Below are positions 1 through 12,246 of a stretch of 64,000 nucleotides of DNA, piece by piece. Source of the DNA: Stenopsyche tienmushanensis (Eukaryota > Arthropoda > Insecta > Trichoptera > Stenopsychidae); NCBI GenBank assembly GCA_008973525.1, contig WACJ01000114.1:806001-870000 (forward strand). The letters run 5' to 3'. The number at the start of each line of letters is the position of its first letter. The first letter of the stretch is position 1. A program made the position numbers and the translations under genes. The notes under the pieces were generated by a model. It was not told the DNA's origin. It ran no database searches and was given only the letters and a program-made list of their open reading frames with translations.

Positions 1-631
1 AAGTATTTAATATAGAATTTTGATATTTAGTATGTTGACTAGGCGATCTTTATTGAACATAAAAATATATTTTAATGTTTGACAAAGTATAATAGTGGGA
101 GTGGGGGGAGCTACGTAAGTCGGTGCGCGAGCGATGACATTCTTCACCATGGAAGTCTTAAGTCCTGAACAGATGATTTGCAGCACAAAAATTAAACATA
201 TTTTTACTTTGTATAATATTGTGTATAGCTTAGATTATAATTAAGAAGAAATATTGGAAAATAAAAAAAATAGTGAGCGATCGAAAAAAGTTTGTGTTTT
301 TATTAAGATTTTTTGTAGTTTTTTATCAATTAAATAAAAACTTTTGAATATTTTAAGATAATTGTAGTCTATACGACGAAGGCGTTTATTATACACGTGT
401 TTGCCAAATTTCATAAAGAATGCTTATCTAAGGCGTGTGGGAGCTCTTCCATAAGCTTGGAAAAAGTATTCATCTTCGCGAAACGCAGCTTCTCATCATC
501 GGTCTATAACTTTGCGAATTTCTTTTAAATTGACTTGAAAATTACTGAACGTGATCTTAAACATTGGTTCTTTATGATACACGATAGAAAAAAAAGTTTT
601 ACTTAACCAACAAAGTAGAAACGTCCCTTAA
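1..631 (+). mobile_element. X1, unclassified TIR element, left end cut by the window
   Basis: Non-coding repeat shared with 6788-7243, 41846-42549, 54788-55305 (inverted) and 61547-62162. Its right end, at 611-631, carries an inverted repeat ending in TTAA; the matching left end is seen intact only in the last copy (61547). No transposase frame is visible. The TTAA at the preserved ends suggests a piggyBac-type non-autonomous element, but this is inference; the left end lies outside the window. Confidence 0.7.
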
Positions 632-789
632 TTAATGGAGTCATAAGCAGGGTTGAAATTACTTGTTAAAATTATTCAGCACTACTTTTTCTCACGGAAT
701 CATAGATATTGACTTCATCCAAATAAAAATATTTTAAAATAAATAACCCCTGATGAAGTGCGAATTGTATGCAAGATGTGGTATTGAAA

Positions 790-1085
790 GAAGACATGAC
801 ACATCACTCAATAAGTTCGTAGGATGAACTTGTAGATAAAATTCTACTTTATTAATCAACATTTCAATGCATTTTTTGTAGAACGATTTAAGTCATTTGA
901 TTCAAATCTCTTTTCCTGAAGTATTCTTTTTAGGTCTGCAAACAGGCTGTACTCACTAGGAACCAGATCCAGACAATGCGGTGGATGGAGAAGCAATTTA
1001 AAGTGCGATTTGTTAAATTTTGCCATTGTTGCGATCGACTTGTGACACGGTGGAGTATATTCGACTTCTTCCTGCCATAGTTGAT
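790..1085 (-). pseudogene. Mariner transposase C-terminal remnant
   Basis: Reverse-strand translation resembles the end of a mariner transposase DDE domain: a TMAKFN-like stretch, then HPPHCLDLVPSEYSLFADLK and a FYKKCIE-like stretch. The usual PSD holding the third catalytic aspartate reads PSE here. The terminal motif at 793-815 (ACTCAATAAGTTCGTAGGAT) recurs in the short palindromic elements at 3949 and 5136, so those are probably deletion derivatives of this lineage. The first two catalytic blocks are absent and stops interrupt the frame; it is not functional. Confidence 0.7.
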
Positions 1086-1668
1086 TATCTGTCTTCTTCT
1101 CCTTATAGCACGTGGTCTAAATACTATTAAAAAAAAATATTATAAATTACATTCCTATGACATTGTCTTCGATACTACATCTATCTCAATACGGTTATTT
1201 ATAAATCTTCATCATTCAACAATAGTTGTGTATCGTGGCTAAAAAATGCATTGAAAATTGAAAGCTTTGATAGCTCGTATAAAAAACCGTGCAAATTGGT
1301 AATCAATCTAAAAAGAAGATCAACTTGAAACATAATCGCGACAATCAACGGAAAATGATTCTTAAATAGCAACGACTCGTAATATATACGATCCCACAAT
1401 TTATGACATATTACCCTTGACCGTGCAACAAATTACGATGATCTATAACCTAAAGCGAAGGGTAGCCACTTTTCGTCCGACCTCGATAATAACTATTATA
1501 TTTTTTTAATACGACAATCTTCGGATTTTGCTATAAGTGAATATGAGACATCAACGTTATCGAGCAATCTACAATATAATTAAATTCGTGTTTTCAAAAA
1601 AAGTATCGTGATGTTTACTACATTAGAGTGCATGAACCCTTTTCCCTTGATATAAAATATTTTTCGAT

Positions 1669-2147
1669 TCATCATTTCAGCTCTTCTATATTTATGATCT
1701 AAATAAACGATAGTCGGAAAGAATAAGGTGAATGCAGAATCGTTTGCCAATCGAGTTCCTTTAGTTTGTTTTCGGTCATCTTTGATTTATGGGGTCGCAT
1801 ATTATCATTTTGCTAAAGAAAGAAATGAGAAAGAAAGCCACTTTTAAACTTTCTAATTGTAAACAATAAATTTCCCTCGTTATGGTTTGACCATTTGGAA
1901 GGACTTCAAGGTAGGTTATCCCTTTGGAGTCCCACTATACATTTAAAAGAGCTTTTTACTGTTAGACCCGGGTCGAGGGATTGGTATCTTTGCCTGCCCC
2001 TTTGAAAGCCATTTTTGTAGAAAATAACGTTCTCCAGATGTTAGTCGACTAACAAAATATACAATACGTTTTTAAAGGGATGGCTGAGACACAACTGATG
2101 ATCCAAAAGTAAGTATGAAAAATAACGACATTCCTAACGGGACAATC
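1669..2147 (-). mobile_element. Mariner remnant, family M1
   Basis: The right end carries the terminal repeat TTGTCCCGTTAGGAATGTCG in reverse (2126-2147) followed by TA. Internal reverse-strand translation shows mariner pieces (MAFKGAGKDTNPSTR, WDSKGITYLEVLPNGQTITR, LSDYRLFRS) broken by stops. It is nearly the same sequence as 10204-10787, and shares its end with 34632-35072 and 39093-39140. The left boundary is where similarity to the 10204 copy begins; no left TIR was found. Confidence 0.7.
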
Positions 2148-2149
2148 TA

Positions 2150-3940
2150 TTATTATTTAAGGACATTCACACCCTTAAGTTAGTTGAACAACATCGGACT
2201 GCATTAGTATAGTTTTTATGTATTCGAAAATTCAAATGATTAACAAGCTGATATGTATGAACAATTTTTGTTGAAAAAATACACTACGACAAATTTTGAA
2301 GATACTTTTAATTTTAAAAAAAGCACAAAAGTGCAACCCTTTGTACACGAGTTTAAAATTCCCGATATGGCCTTCAACTTTGTAAGATGGATTGCGCAAC
2401 AATGAAAATGATCCATCTAGCGAAAATTATGCAATTCAAATATGCTGATGGATTGGACTCTTCAATTTGCATAATGAATATATTACGAGGGAGAACTAGA
2501 CGATTGGACGTGCAGAAAATAAATATATCAGCGATTTGGAGGAATCAGATCGTGATTTTAAACTATCAAACACGATATGTAAAAAATAGCTCCAATAGAT
2601 TTATTTAGATTTATTTCAATTCATATTTACATAGATCATTCCATTTTCGTTTGGAAAAAAATTTGCATGTGGTGGTTTCCTATTTGTCTTCGCGTGAAGA
2701 ATTATTTTTGAGATAGGAAAAAATGCAGAGAATTTAAATTGATAACTTTTAGATATTTGACGACACATTTTCAATGCGTATTACCTTCGTGCATAGAATA
2801 TTTCTTGATGTATGATGCGTATGATGAATGATGGATGCGTCATATTTTTTTGCAGTAATGCCACAATGCACTAGCCATTTGTAGCTGCAAAAAAATAATA
2901 TGAAAGGGTTTTGATTGTATTTTTGCAGAGCTTCATAAACACAAAAAATATATCTTGCTCTGTAATAGTACCATGAATCGGTACTAGTTCCAATAATTCC
3001 TCAAAAATATTGAACCCATATCAGAAACTATGTCCACATTTTCGTCACAGGAAAATCCTTGTAAACTAGATGATTTTGCTTTGATCAGATCACTTAAATT
3101 GGCGGTCATTTCTGCAGCTGTATATCGAGACAAAGACAACTTGAAAAGGCTTCACATTTCTTGGACAAACAATTTGTGCAGCTTTTTTGCTTTGTCCGGG
3201 AATATCAGCCACGTGTCGAGCTTTTGAAACAACTTCACCTCAGAATCAAGGACTCGACCTCACGTAAAGCCACCGAGTTGAAAAACATTTTACATTTTTT
3301 TAAATAAAAATACCGCGCCACTTCGACGATGCTAATTTGTTCGACTATAATACGCAACACATGGTAATATTATGTATTGGTAAAAGTGGAGCAACCGGTG
3401 GCATCATTTTTAACATGCCAGATATAGAATAAGAGTGAAGCTGATCCGGACGACTTTTTGTCGGTAGACAGTTTTGTCGTAATGGCGGAAATTACCATCA
3501 AATCAATAATATTTTTATTTGGTCATCTCATTTTTATAGCTCAAAATATAGCCAATTTTTTCACAGTAAATACACCGTATAATGAAATTAATATTTTTGG
3601 GATTTATTATGGCACTATTAGCTATCTCAGCCTTGTCTTTTTTGGCTAATCTGGCGTCTCTGCGAACTGTTCTAGCTTTTTTAGAAGATTCGGAGCCTCG
3701 GCGGTGTGGCCAAGGTGCATAAGGCACTTATTTTTTACCAAATTTCTTTACCAAAATTATAGATGACATTCTAAGAGATACGTACTTTCAAAAAGTGAAT
3801 TTTTTTTTATTTTTTTGATAAAGTGAGAAGACCCACCCCTTAAAGGGCGTGTCAGACCAAATGTTATCAACTTCATACCTTTTCAGCTAACAAACGACTT
3901 AATTTATAAATTTGAACCAATACTTTTACTGAAATTCAAA
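2150..3940. other. No gene recognised
   Basis: AT-rich sequence with only short open frames lacking any family signature. A tRNA-head-like stretch with a box-A-like core (TGGCCAAGGTGC) lies at 3689-3727 but has no box B or foldable cloverleaf. Nothing else was identified. Confidence 0.5.
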
Positions 3941-3948
3941 CACTCGAT

Positions 3949-4004
3949 AAATTCGTAGGATTTTTTTCATCTCTTCAAAAAAAAAATATCCTACGGACTT
4001 TTTG
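3949..4004. repeat. Short palindromic mariner-end derivative
   Basis: Two inverted copies of a motif related to the mariner end at 793-815 face each other around an A/T-rich centre. It looks like a minimal deletion derivative of that mariner lineage. Confidence 0.5.
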
Positions 4005-4360
4005 AGTTTTTGAGGAAATTATCATTTGAACTTTTCGACCGTGCTGTTGTATTATGGCGTAAAATTGAATACAGAAATACAAAGTCGTTCAAACAAATTT
4101 GGGAGATTTAACCTGATTGATTTCTTGATTTTGAAAAATTAAATAAATAGTAAAAAAGTATAAATATATATATTTATATATAAACAGAAAAAATATAAAT
4201 TCTCTTTATTCCTACCTAAAATTATAATTAATTTCCTAATAATCCCATCCTTATTTCAGAACCAAGTGTGCAAGGCAAATGGGAAATCACCACATGAAAA
4301 ATCCTTTCCCTATTAAGGTTTCTTATGAAGGTTGCCTACGTCTGATTTGGGTATGGCACT

Positions 4361-4914
4361 TTAACCCTTTGAGTAGTATGGACATACATGTATGTCCGAA
4401 CTCTCATGTCCCATATAGAGCACTCTTGCACATTGAAGCTCGGAGACAGATAGAGACAGAGAGAACTTAGCGTAGTTCGGGAGACTGAGACGGAGAGCTT
4501 CCTCACATGATTGTATAGATCGTTAAGCCCAAATTTATCGACTTATAATGATTTCGATTTCAAGTGTATTATTTGTTTACGCAAAGAAATGACCGAATAT
4601 TGGAGCTATCGACAATGTTTGTTTATTTAACTGCTTGCCGTTCTTCGCTGTGTGTTGAATGAGTCTTTGTTCAATTATCATTTCCTTCTAAATGAGGAGC
4701 AAATGAGTCGATTTTTTGTGCATTGTTTATATAAAGAAATGAAGTGATCTTGTATGCTATCAGATGTTTATTTACAATTTACTCTGCCTCGAATTGAAGA
4801 TTGTCTTACGCTGATTAGGAGCTGACAGAAAGTAATCGGTGTAAAGCGATTATAACATCAACGACTTCATCGATTTTAAATTCACTCACTACTCAAAAGG
4901 TTAAGAAGAAGAAT
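4361..4914. mobile_element. Y1, piggyBac-like non-autonomous element
   Basis: A 554-bp element bounded by TTAA on both sides (4361-4364 and 4911-4914), with imperfect terminal repeats TTAACCCTTTGAGTAGT and, from the right end, TTAACCTTTTGAGTAGT. TTAA ends with a CCCTTTG-like start are the hallmark of the piggyBac superfamily. There is no coding capacity. A perfect 18-bp palindrome at 4380-4397 sits just inside the left end. Related copies: 58384-58939 (full length), 46483-46735, 50797-51076 and a scrap at 33760-33873. Confidence 0.8.
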
Positions 4915-5135
4915 GAATATATGACACAAGCAATGAAGTTGGAGAGCTTTCAATAAAACAAATAGCTGTATTATTAATCAGATTGACAATGCAAATAGCA
5001 TGATTGAAGAACGTGTTTTTAATAAAGATAAAACCATCAAAGTTGTCTTACGATTTTTTTAAATTGTTACGGGTTTTTCAATTTTTCAATCCCGTTTCAT
5101 ATTAGTGCATTTAAAATTCACTTAAATATCTTCAT

Positions 5136-5246
5136 CATCAATAAGTCCGTAGGATTTTTTTAAGAAATGGCCTAAAACTACCCTAAATGAAGAAGAAAAG
5201 AGAAAAAATCTTACGAACTTATTGAGTGATGTGTCAAATGACGCAG
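5136..5246. mobile_element. Short mariner-end MITE
   Basis: About 110 bp with inverted ends (5140-5163 and 5205-5240) matching the motif CAATAAGTYCGTAGGAT at 793-815. The core is purine-rich and non-coding. Interpreted as an internally deleted derivative of the mariner lineage at 790-1085. Confidence 0.6.
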
Positions 5247-5859
5247 TGTATCGTCGTTTGACAGGGTTTCCTTATATGGCTATTATATCAACCCATGTAC
5301 GACGTGTTTTCTTAGTAGTATTTTGAATAGAATTATAATACTTTGAGTGAATAATATTTCGCATTCAGATTACACTAAAACAATTCTCAAAATGGGCATA
5401 AAAAATCAATAAAACCATATTTCAAACATGAGCATAATAGATGACAATGAACAATTGATACAAATGTAAATCAGTTCTGAAAAAATATATATTGCTGCGA
5501 ATAAAGATGATTTAAGTACATTTCAACCGATCCTGGAATTGTTTTTAGCGACATAGGTCCAAATTCGAATTTGGCACAAGCACTTTTTACACAATTTTGA
5601 TAGAATAAAGTATTCATAACAATTACTTTTTTTGTTTCAAAAAAAAGTCCAAGATTATCTTCTAGCACATATGTTCCCAACATTTTTAGGGTGGTGACCC
5701 CTTTTTATAAAAGCCATGTGACCCGCGATCCCGATGCAATCGAAAAGGGCATTTTTAATAAAGTAATTAAAAAAAACAACAAAAAAATTATTTTAAGTTA
5801 CGATTAATAATTAATTTAATGCGATGGTTAAAGGGCAAGCATCATCAAATTTGAATATG

Positions 5860-6600
5860 AATGATATATACCACATCAGAATTGTGTGAGCAATTTTCCA
5901 TTCCGATGAATTTATCGAAAACTATCGTGAAATGCGATAATATTCGTTTCATTTCCCTGAAGTTTAAGGTTAAGCCTATTTTATTGTTCTAATATGTCTG
6001 TTAGATATCACTCTTTTCAACCAAACTTTGCTATTAAAGTATACCAAAAGGTCATGTTTTCTTTGCACTTCCAGGAACAACTTGATTTCATTTTTCAATT
6101 CAAAAATTCACAACATTTCAGACAGATGTGAAGAACTCTAGATTTGATGCAATTTACGATTTTTATCAGCGAATCAAGTGCTTCTTACAGAGAAACCTGA
6201 TTTTAACCCAAGCATAGATGGTGCACCATTCGTACAAACCCCATAGATGTTTCTCCACTTCAATCCTCCACTCTCTAAAATGTATTCATCTTCTCCATAA
6301 TATCTTCACTTCTTGTAGTAGTCTCAAGTTCACTACAAAATAGGAATTCTTCTTTGATATCATCTGAATGAATATATATCACAAATACAAGCAACTGAGC
6401 ACACGAACTTACGTCTGTTGATTCAATAAATTGAAAAGAAATCAATGGTGAAACCTTGATTTCATCATTCATTTGATGAGCTTTTCTCCAATTTTTGAGA
6501 TTTTTTTTGCTTAGCAATTTCCAATGCGATTTCATATGATGCTTGCACTGACGCTGTGCCAGATGCTGCTGAAAACTTTCTGTTTAAGTTTCTTGCGTTT
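5860..6600 (-). pseudogene. hAT transposase fragment (ZBED5/SCAND3-like)
   Basis: The best frame (6275-6535) reads ISFQFIESTDVSSCAQLLVF followed by an IKEEFLFCSELETTTRSED stretch. This matches the DDE-region signature of domesticated and active BED-type hAT transposases (xDESTDVSxxAQLLVFVRY...FCxxLxTTTxxED); the expected D of DESTD is I here. Downstream similarity (KIVNCIKSRVL, LNFREMKRIL) continues with stops and frame changes. Only the middle of the usual 600+ residue protein is recognisable. Non-functional relic. Confidence 0.65.
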
Positions 6601-6787
6601 GCAAATAGTTTCATGTCGAGTTTCAAACTCCAAATCTTTTTCAATGTGATTTGAATGCTACGGATAGATTATACGGATCACTTTGTACTTCTTTCTAAAG
6701 ACTTTTTAGAGAAAAATATATTTTATAGTTATCATTAAAAATTTCAGCAAATAATAGATAAAGTTGTGCTGCAAAAATATTTCAGGT

Positions 6788-7243
6788 GTCCAAGGACCGT
6801 TTCTACCTTGTTGTTCGAGGGAGTCACGTATCTCGGCGGACATTCTTCATTATGGAAGTCTTAAGTCCTGAACAGATGATTTGCCACAAAAAAAATTTAC
6901 ATATGTTTACTTTGTATAATATTTTGTATAGCTTGAACTACAATTAAGAATAAATATCGAAAAATAAAAAAATAGTGAGCGATCGAAAAAAAGTTTGTGT
7001 TTTTATCAAGATTTTTTGTAGTTTTTTATCAATTGAATAAATATTTTTGAGTATTTTTAGATAATTGTAGTCTATACGATGAAGACGTTTATTATACACG
7101 TGTATGATAAATTTCATAAGAAATGCTTATCTAGAGCGTATGACTTGAAAATTACTGACCGCGATCTTAAACATTGGTTCTTTATGATACATGATACAAA
7201 AAAAAAAAAAATTTAAGTGAACAAGGTAGAAACGTCCATTCTT
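6788..7243 (+). mobile_element. X2, internally deleted copy of the X element
   Basis: Both inverted ends are present (6788-6809 and 7222-7243, sharing GTTTCTACCTT-type sequence), but the left internal region and a block near 7135 are missing compared with X1 and X5. It lies inside the hAT relic at 5688-7330 and so arrived later. Confidence 0.65.
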
Positions 7244-7330
7244 ATATTTACGTTTTTTTTTCTTTTTAAAATAAAATTTGCATTATAGTGAATATTTTTT
7301 TCAGTGGTTGCGACCCATAGATTGGAAACC

Positions 7331-7975
7331 TATGTTCTAGCCATTTTAAAAAGGTCAATAATACTCAGATAATAGATTTTTTGTAAGTACGAAATTGAAT
7401 AAGTTTATAATCGGACGAAAAACCATAATAAATTATATTTTCTTGAATAAAATCAACAAGAAAAATATTCTCAAAAATTGCTTTAGTGATATGTATTTTA
7501 CGAATATATTTTCATGTGTGCAAATTAAAATTTAAAAAAAACTATTATCGACATATTGTGCATATGAAGTTAATATAAATTTACATTTCGATGAATTTAA
7601 ATATCGGGCAGATATGTGCGTACCAATATTTGACATCGTTATAAAACAATGCCAAAAATTGTTTTGAAAATGCTTGATGATTCATCAAGAAACAGCTTCG
7701 TGCATAAATCTAATAGAAATTAAATGTTTTGCTCGCGAAATGATAACATAAAATTATGAAACGCTTTAAAATATAATTGAGGTTGATCAATGATAAATTC
7801 GCATTGGATGATTTATTCCTCAAATATTAACCAATAAAATGAGATAAAGACGACCTTATACAGGCCGTGTAAGATGTTGAATTGGCTTTAATTCAGAATC
7901 TTTATATAATGTGGTTGTTGTTCTGATAAACAATTAAATTACTCAAATATTACTTCAAAATGCATAGAGAATGGT
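7331..7975. other. No gene recognised
   Basis: AT-rich stretch with no open frame of note, repeat boundary or RNA-gene signature that I could see. Confidence 0.5.
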
Positions 7976-7978
7976 AAA

Positions 7979-8150
7979 AACCAGGGCTTCGAATCGTTAT
8001 TTATTTTTATTTGGTTTCGGTTTCGATTACGCTCCTAATTCATTTATATCGGTTCGGTTACGGTTTTCTTTAACGGGAAAAATAGCGGTTTTACCGGTTA
8101 TCGTTTTTCTACTTCTAGGTCCTGGAAAAAATACCGCAGTAATATTCTAT
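7979..8150 (+). repeat. Solo hAT-like end
   Basis: Begins CAGGGCTTCGAATCG, like the ends of one hAT lineage, and continues with repeated GGTTTCGG/CGGTTCGG/TACCGG motifs typical of hAT subterminal regions. No matching opposite end was found nearby, so this is a weak call. Confidence 0.35.
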
Positions 8151-8220
8151 TGAAAAAGATTAAAAGTTTTCAATTCTTATACAAACGAATTCATATTTGA
8201 ATCTGAGATACATACCTTAC

Positions 8221-8520
8221 GAGATAAATCAGGACCATCCTTGGAGGCATGAACTCGGCAGGGATGGTCAGTTGGAGTTTTTTGGCGGTAAGGCGAGCAT
8301 TGGCACTCGCAGGAGTCAGAAAGCTGGCTCTGGCTAAAGCTTCGGCTATTTCCAGGTCCTCACGTATCTTGTTGACGAACGGCTTTAGTTCCTGGACCTC
8401 GTCTTCCATTTCCGAATCGGCCATGTTCGCAGACAGCTCCGCAGAGATCTGCAGCGCTATCGCGGAAAGAACTTCCGCAGACACCTCCGAGGAAATTCCC
8501 GAGGACATTTGGTAGGCCAT
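8221..8520 (-). CDS. First coding exon of an unrecognised gene
   Basis: An ATG at 8520 opens a 100-codon frame ending exactly at a strong donor (CTC then GTAAGG at 8220), phase 0. The stretch is clearly more GC-rich than its surroundings and uses a balanced codon set, as expected of selected coding DNA. The product starts MAYQMSSGISSEVSAEV; it has a Ser/Ala-rich helical N-terminus, an acidic patch (residues about 34-45), then an Ala-rich helical region and TIPAEFMPPRMVLIYL. There is no signal peptide. I do not recognise the family and found no convincing second exon downstream (lower coordinates), which is occupied by transposon debris. It could be a host gene whose other exons are outside the window, or a captured or stranded exon. 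Confidence 0.55.
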
Positions 8521-8643
8521 GGTAATAGAAATTCACTTTCACACAAACAAAAAAGCACTCGCGTAAAAATAACCCCGATTGTATGTTCGTTTACCGGCCC
8601 AACAAGCACTTCCTGAATCTTTTTTGCAACAACACTCGACGAC

Positions 8644-8690
8644 TGACTGTTGGTATGTGCAGAAAACAGAAGCACTTTACATATATATAT
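8644..8690 (-). promoter_or_regulatory. Possible core promoter for the exon at 8221-8520
   Basis: Reading on the minus strand, an AT-repeat TATA-like stretch (8681-8690) is followed by the arthropod initiator motif TCAGT at 8646-8642, then a 5' leader of about 124 nt to the ATG at 8520. The TATA-to-initiator spacing is somewhat longer than the usual 30 bp, so the call is tentative. Confidence 0.3.
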
Positions 8691-8699
8691 GCTTGATGT

Positions 8700-9560
8700 G
8701 ACGCATAGGAAAAATTATTCGTAAAATGATCGCACAGCAAAAAAGGCAAATTTGCAACATGATCCTGTTCTTTCTTTATTGTTATTATAAGCATATTTAT
8801 AAATTAGTTTCAGCAAGTTTGTGAAGAATATAACAATGTATGCAAATTGAAAAAAAATGTATGTATTGATTTTTGTACTATTTGTCATAATCAAAATAGT
8901 CATCGTACGTCATAAGCGTTATTCATAAAATATTTTGAGAATTTCTTATATATTATCTTGTATCGATCAATGATAAAATGTTATCGAGTGACGCCCGCAA
9001 TTAAACTGTACCACCTTATATAGAACAATCTCAAAGACGTTCCCCCAATTTTGAAAATTTTAAGACCATATGTTTGAGCTGAGTTTGTGTCCAGACAAGG
9101 GGTAATATTTTATGTAATTATATATACATATATATTTTTTTTTAACAAGGCAAAATTGGAGCTAAATTTTTATCTGTATCCGCTATTTCGAACCTCCTGT
9201 TGGGTTCGTGTTCGCAGATTGTGTCAATCTGCGTCCATATAGTCAACCACTGATATTCTCGTAAATGATCAGTTTGGGGTTCTTGGAAATGGAACATTTC
9301 GCTGGTTTTTTAAGAATTGAGCAGTACGAAATTCTAGGAATTTAAAAAAAATATCGAAAATGAATAGAATTTTATGAATTAGTACATTTCTCGGAAATGT
9401 GCCATTTGGAAGGAATTCGGAAAATAAGAAAATTTCTCTGGTTTTCTCACAAATTGGCATAATGCAGTATAATTAGGTGGAAATATTAACTGAGCATTCG
9501 GAGAAGGATCGATTTGTGAAAGAATAATTCGAAAAAGGCAAAAATAATGTCGAAATAAGG
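8700..9560. other. No gene recognised
   Basis: AT-rich, with only short frames. Two loosely similar stretches (about 9275-9340 and 9385-9480) may be an old local duplication. Nothing assigned. Confidence 0.4.
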
Positions 9561-9564
9561 ACGA

Positions 9565-9790
9565 TAAAAATGCTGGACAAGTGGGTACCACACGAACTGT
9601 CAGAAGGCTGAAATTAAGCCGATTGGAAGTGTTTTCTTCGTTGATAAATTCAAATACATAACAATAGTAGTTATTGACACTAAAACAAGTAGAATAAATT
9701 GACACTGCAGTTTTTTCCCGGGTCTCCGATGATTAGTTAAAATAAAAATGCATCCAAGATTTGAAATAAGTTACATTTACTCCGCATCCG
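9565..9790 (+). pseudogene. Mariner remnant, SETMAR/Hsmar1-like
   Basis: Translation begins LDKWVPHELSE and, after a frame break, KLSRLEVFSSLINSNT. This corresponds to the conserved WVPHELTE...RxEVxSSL segment linking the DNA-binding and catalytic domains of Hsmar1-type mariners. A second copy with the same flank is at 37568-37760. Only this segment survives. Confidence 0.55.
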
Positions 9791-10200
9791 ATCCGATTTG
9801 GGTTAGAATGTCACAAAACCCAGTAAAACACTCAAAGATATTTATGGTAAAGTGATAACGGTCCGCAAATAAATCGGACAATAAAAGCTTAAGGGATGAA
9901 CCGAAAACGAAAACCGAAAATCACAAAACGAATCAGATCCTTGTCGAACAATCGAGAGGAATTATCGCAAAGACTTGGATCCCCATGGACCAATGTGTAA
10001 ATATGACCCAGATTGATTATAAAAAATATTATTTTGTAAAGGACTATAACTGCACAAGTTTACTATCGACAATTAGAAATTTTGCATTAAAAATCGAAAG
10101 AAAAACGTTCCTATTTAATCAACAAAAATAATACGATACTTCTTTATGACAATGTACGCCTTCATATTGACAAAATTGACACGATAAAATACGATAATGA
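9791..10200. other. No gene recognised
   Basis: No frame or repeat signature identified. Confidence 0.4.
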
Positions 10201-10203
10201 ACC

Positions 10204-10787
10204 ATTCATCATTTCAGCTCTTCTATATTTATGATTTTTCTTCCCGATTAATGATGCTGCATCGATCTAAATAAACGATAGTTGGAAAGAACAAGGTGAA
10301 TGCGGAATCGTTTGCCAATCGAGTTCTTTTAATTTGTTTTCGGTCATCTTTGATTTATGGGGTCGTGCATTATCATTTTGCTAAAGAAAAGAAATGAGAA
10401 AGAAAGCCACTTTTAAACTTTCTAATTGTAAACAATAAATTTCCCTCGTTATCGTTTGACCATACGGAAGGACTTCAAGGTAGATTATCCCTTTGGAGTC
10501 CCACTATACATTTAAAAGAGCTTTTTTACTATTAGACCCAGTCGAGGGGTTGGTTTCTTTGCCTGCCCCTTTAAAAGCCATTGTCTTTTGCGTTTTTTTA
10601 TTTGAGTCAAACACCCACTTTTCATCTCTAGTTACAAGACTAAATTTTAGCTCGCAGGATATCGTCATCCATTTTAACCGTTCTCTCACTTCGGACCTTA
10701 TTTTTTAACTAACTAACTAACAAAATATACAATATGTGTTTTTGAAGGTATAGCTGAGAGAAAAGCGGCATTTCTAACTGGACAATC
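10204..10787 (-). mobile_element. Internally deleted mariner, family M1
   Basis: On the reverse strand the M1 terminal repeat (10765-10787, next to TA) is followed by the end of the DNA-binding domain (MDDDILRAK), joined directly to LVTRDEKWVFDSNKK, which holds the first catalytic aspartate (DEKW). Then come MAFKGAGKETNPSTG and the third-D block (LFRSMQHH-like). The middle of the gene is deleted and stops are present. About 90% of its length matches 1669-2147 by eye. Confidence 0.75.
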
Positions 10788-10789
10788 TA

Positions 10790-12240
10790 ATATTACTATG
10801 AGCGATTATGAAAGCAAGTGCATCCCGAATTCAGCACAGGATACACTATAAATAATAGAAAAATATGTTTATCTAGGTCAGGAGGTGCAATTTAGCAATG
10901 AAAGAGATCACCGAGTTGAATTGTATTGGATAATCCATATAACAAGCTAAGGTCTGCAATTATGGCATTGAAAGAATGGTATTGGGAGTAACAATAAAAT
11001 GGATCAAGATCTCGTGCTCCAAATATCTATGCTTCAAAGCAAACTTCTGAAAAGTTCATCTATCTAATCAAACACATGACAAATATATCATTCATAGCTT
11101 TTAATTTTACATGCACTGTTGAATCATCATGTACTGCAAAAATTGCGCAAAATCAGAATAAGTGTTTTATAAGTTCAACCAAAAAAAAATTGATCTTTCA
11201 AAACTCACACGTACTGATATGCAATATTCACGACTAAAAATATTTTAGTATCTATCGTTCTAAAAAAATTGCACTTGTTGGGGAATGCCGTTTTAAATTC
11301 CAATATACCTAATCTACATAAAATGAGTAACAAACAAGATACAATATCGATTCAATTCAAAAGCAAGTAAACAGTTCGTATTTATTAATGATAATCAATA
11401 CTCTCGAAATCGAAATAAAAAATATCCTTGGCGCAAACTGAAGACAGCACGGTCGTAAGATAGTTTTGTTGTAACGACATCGCGACAAAACTGTCTTATG
11501 TCAAAGAGGCCCTACTGTTCTAAAACTTGAGAAAAATTGCCTATACAGAAATTTTCCGCCTTTGTTCTATTAGTTGTATTTGAAAAGTACACAGTTTACG
11601 CAAACAGTCGTCATAGCTTATGACAGTAAATGAATGCCCACAATACTAAATGTATTAAATGAGCAAATATAAATGGTAATCATTATAATGTTTATCGACT
11701 GTTTTCAGATAAATAGATTCATTTTAAAAATATACGTAATAAACGCGCATGCAATGTGCGGGATACAATCACAATGCACATTATCGAGCTATATTAATAT
11801 TATATATGCGAATAAATACGAAAAACGTCCAAAATTTAGATCAAGCAGTCTGCCAACACTGACGTACGGCCATCATACATCCGTGTTGGATTTAAAAAAG
11901 ATAAAAAATATAAAGAGCATGGATAATCGGGACGGTGATCGGGGGGGTGCCAATTTTTATTGCCTACTACTTTGCTGCCTTTTGAAAGTATGATCGCAAA
12001 AACAACCCCTCCCCCAATAGATTCGAACACAAGGAAACAAACCATTTATTTTGATGCATTTCACATAATGCATTTTGATAGGAATGCAATCCAAGTTGTA
12101 GGCTGTTCAATTTTTATCATACAATACAAATGATCATAAATGACGCAATGTCCAACGGGTATACGGACATGTTTTTACGTCACGTTCGATGTATTTACTT
12201 TATAATTATTCAAATTTTTGTTTGCAAAAAGGATGGGCTT
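10790..12240. other. No gene recognised; one hairpin
   Basis: Short frames only. An imperfect inverted repeat of about 16-bp arms lies at 11456-11500 (arms containing TAAGATAGTTTTGT and its complement); a similar arm sequence occurs at 3453-3482. Otherwise nothing identified. Confidence 0.4.
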
Positions 12241-12246
12241 GATTTT

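Larger units (their letters stand above)
5688..7330 (-). mobile_element. hAT element relic, BED/SCAND3-like type
   Basis: The right end (about 7296-7336) has a CAGTGGTTGCGACCC start typical of hAT ends. The left end (5690-5740) contains GTGACCCGCGATCCCG. A decayed transposase lies between on the reverse strand (5860-6600). The element is itself interrupted by X2 (6788-7243). Boundaries are approximate and no target duplication could be confirmed. Confidence 0.55.

Noticed and set aside
3689..3727. tRNA gene candidate
   Set aside because: Box-A-like core only; no box B or cloverleaf arms at tRNA spacing.
8249..8515. Plus-strand 88-codon frame
   Set aside because: It is antisense to the first exon at 8221-8520, which has a start codon, a splice donor and better coding features.
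10493..10708. Plus-strand 71-codon frame
   Set aside because: Antisense to the mariner remnant, which shows the DEKW catalytic block on the minus strand.
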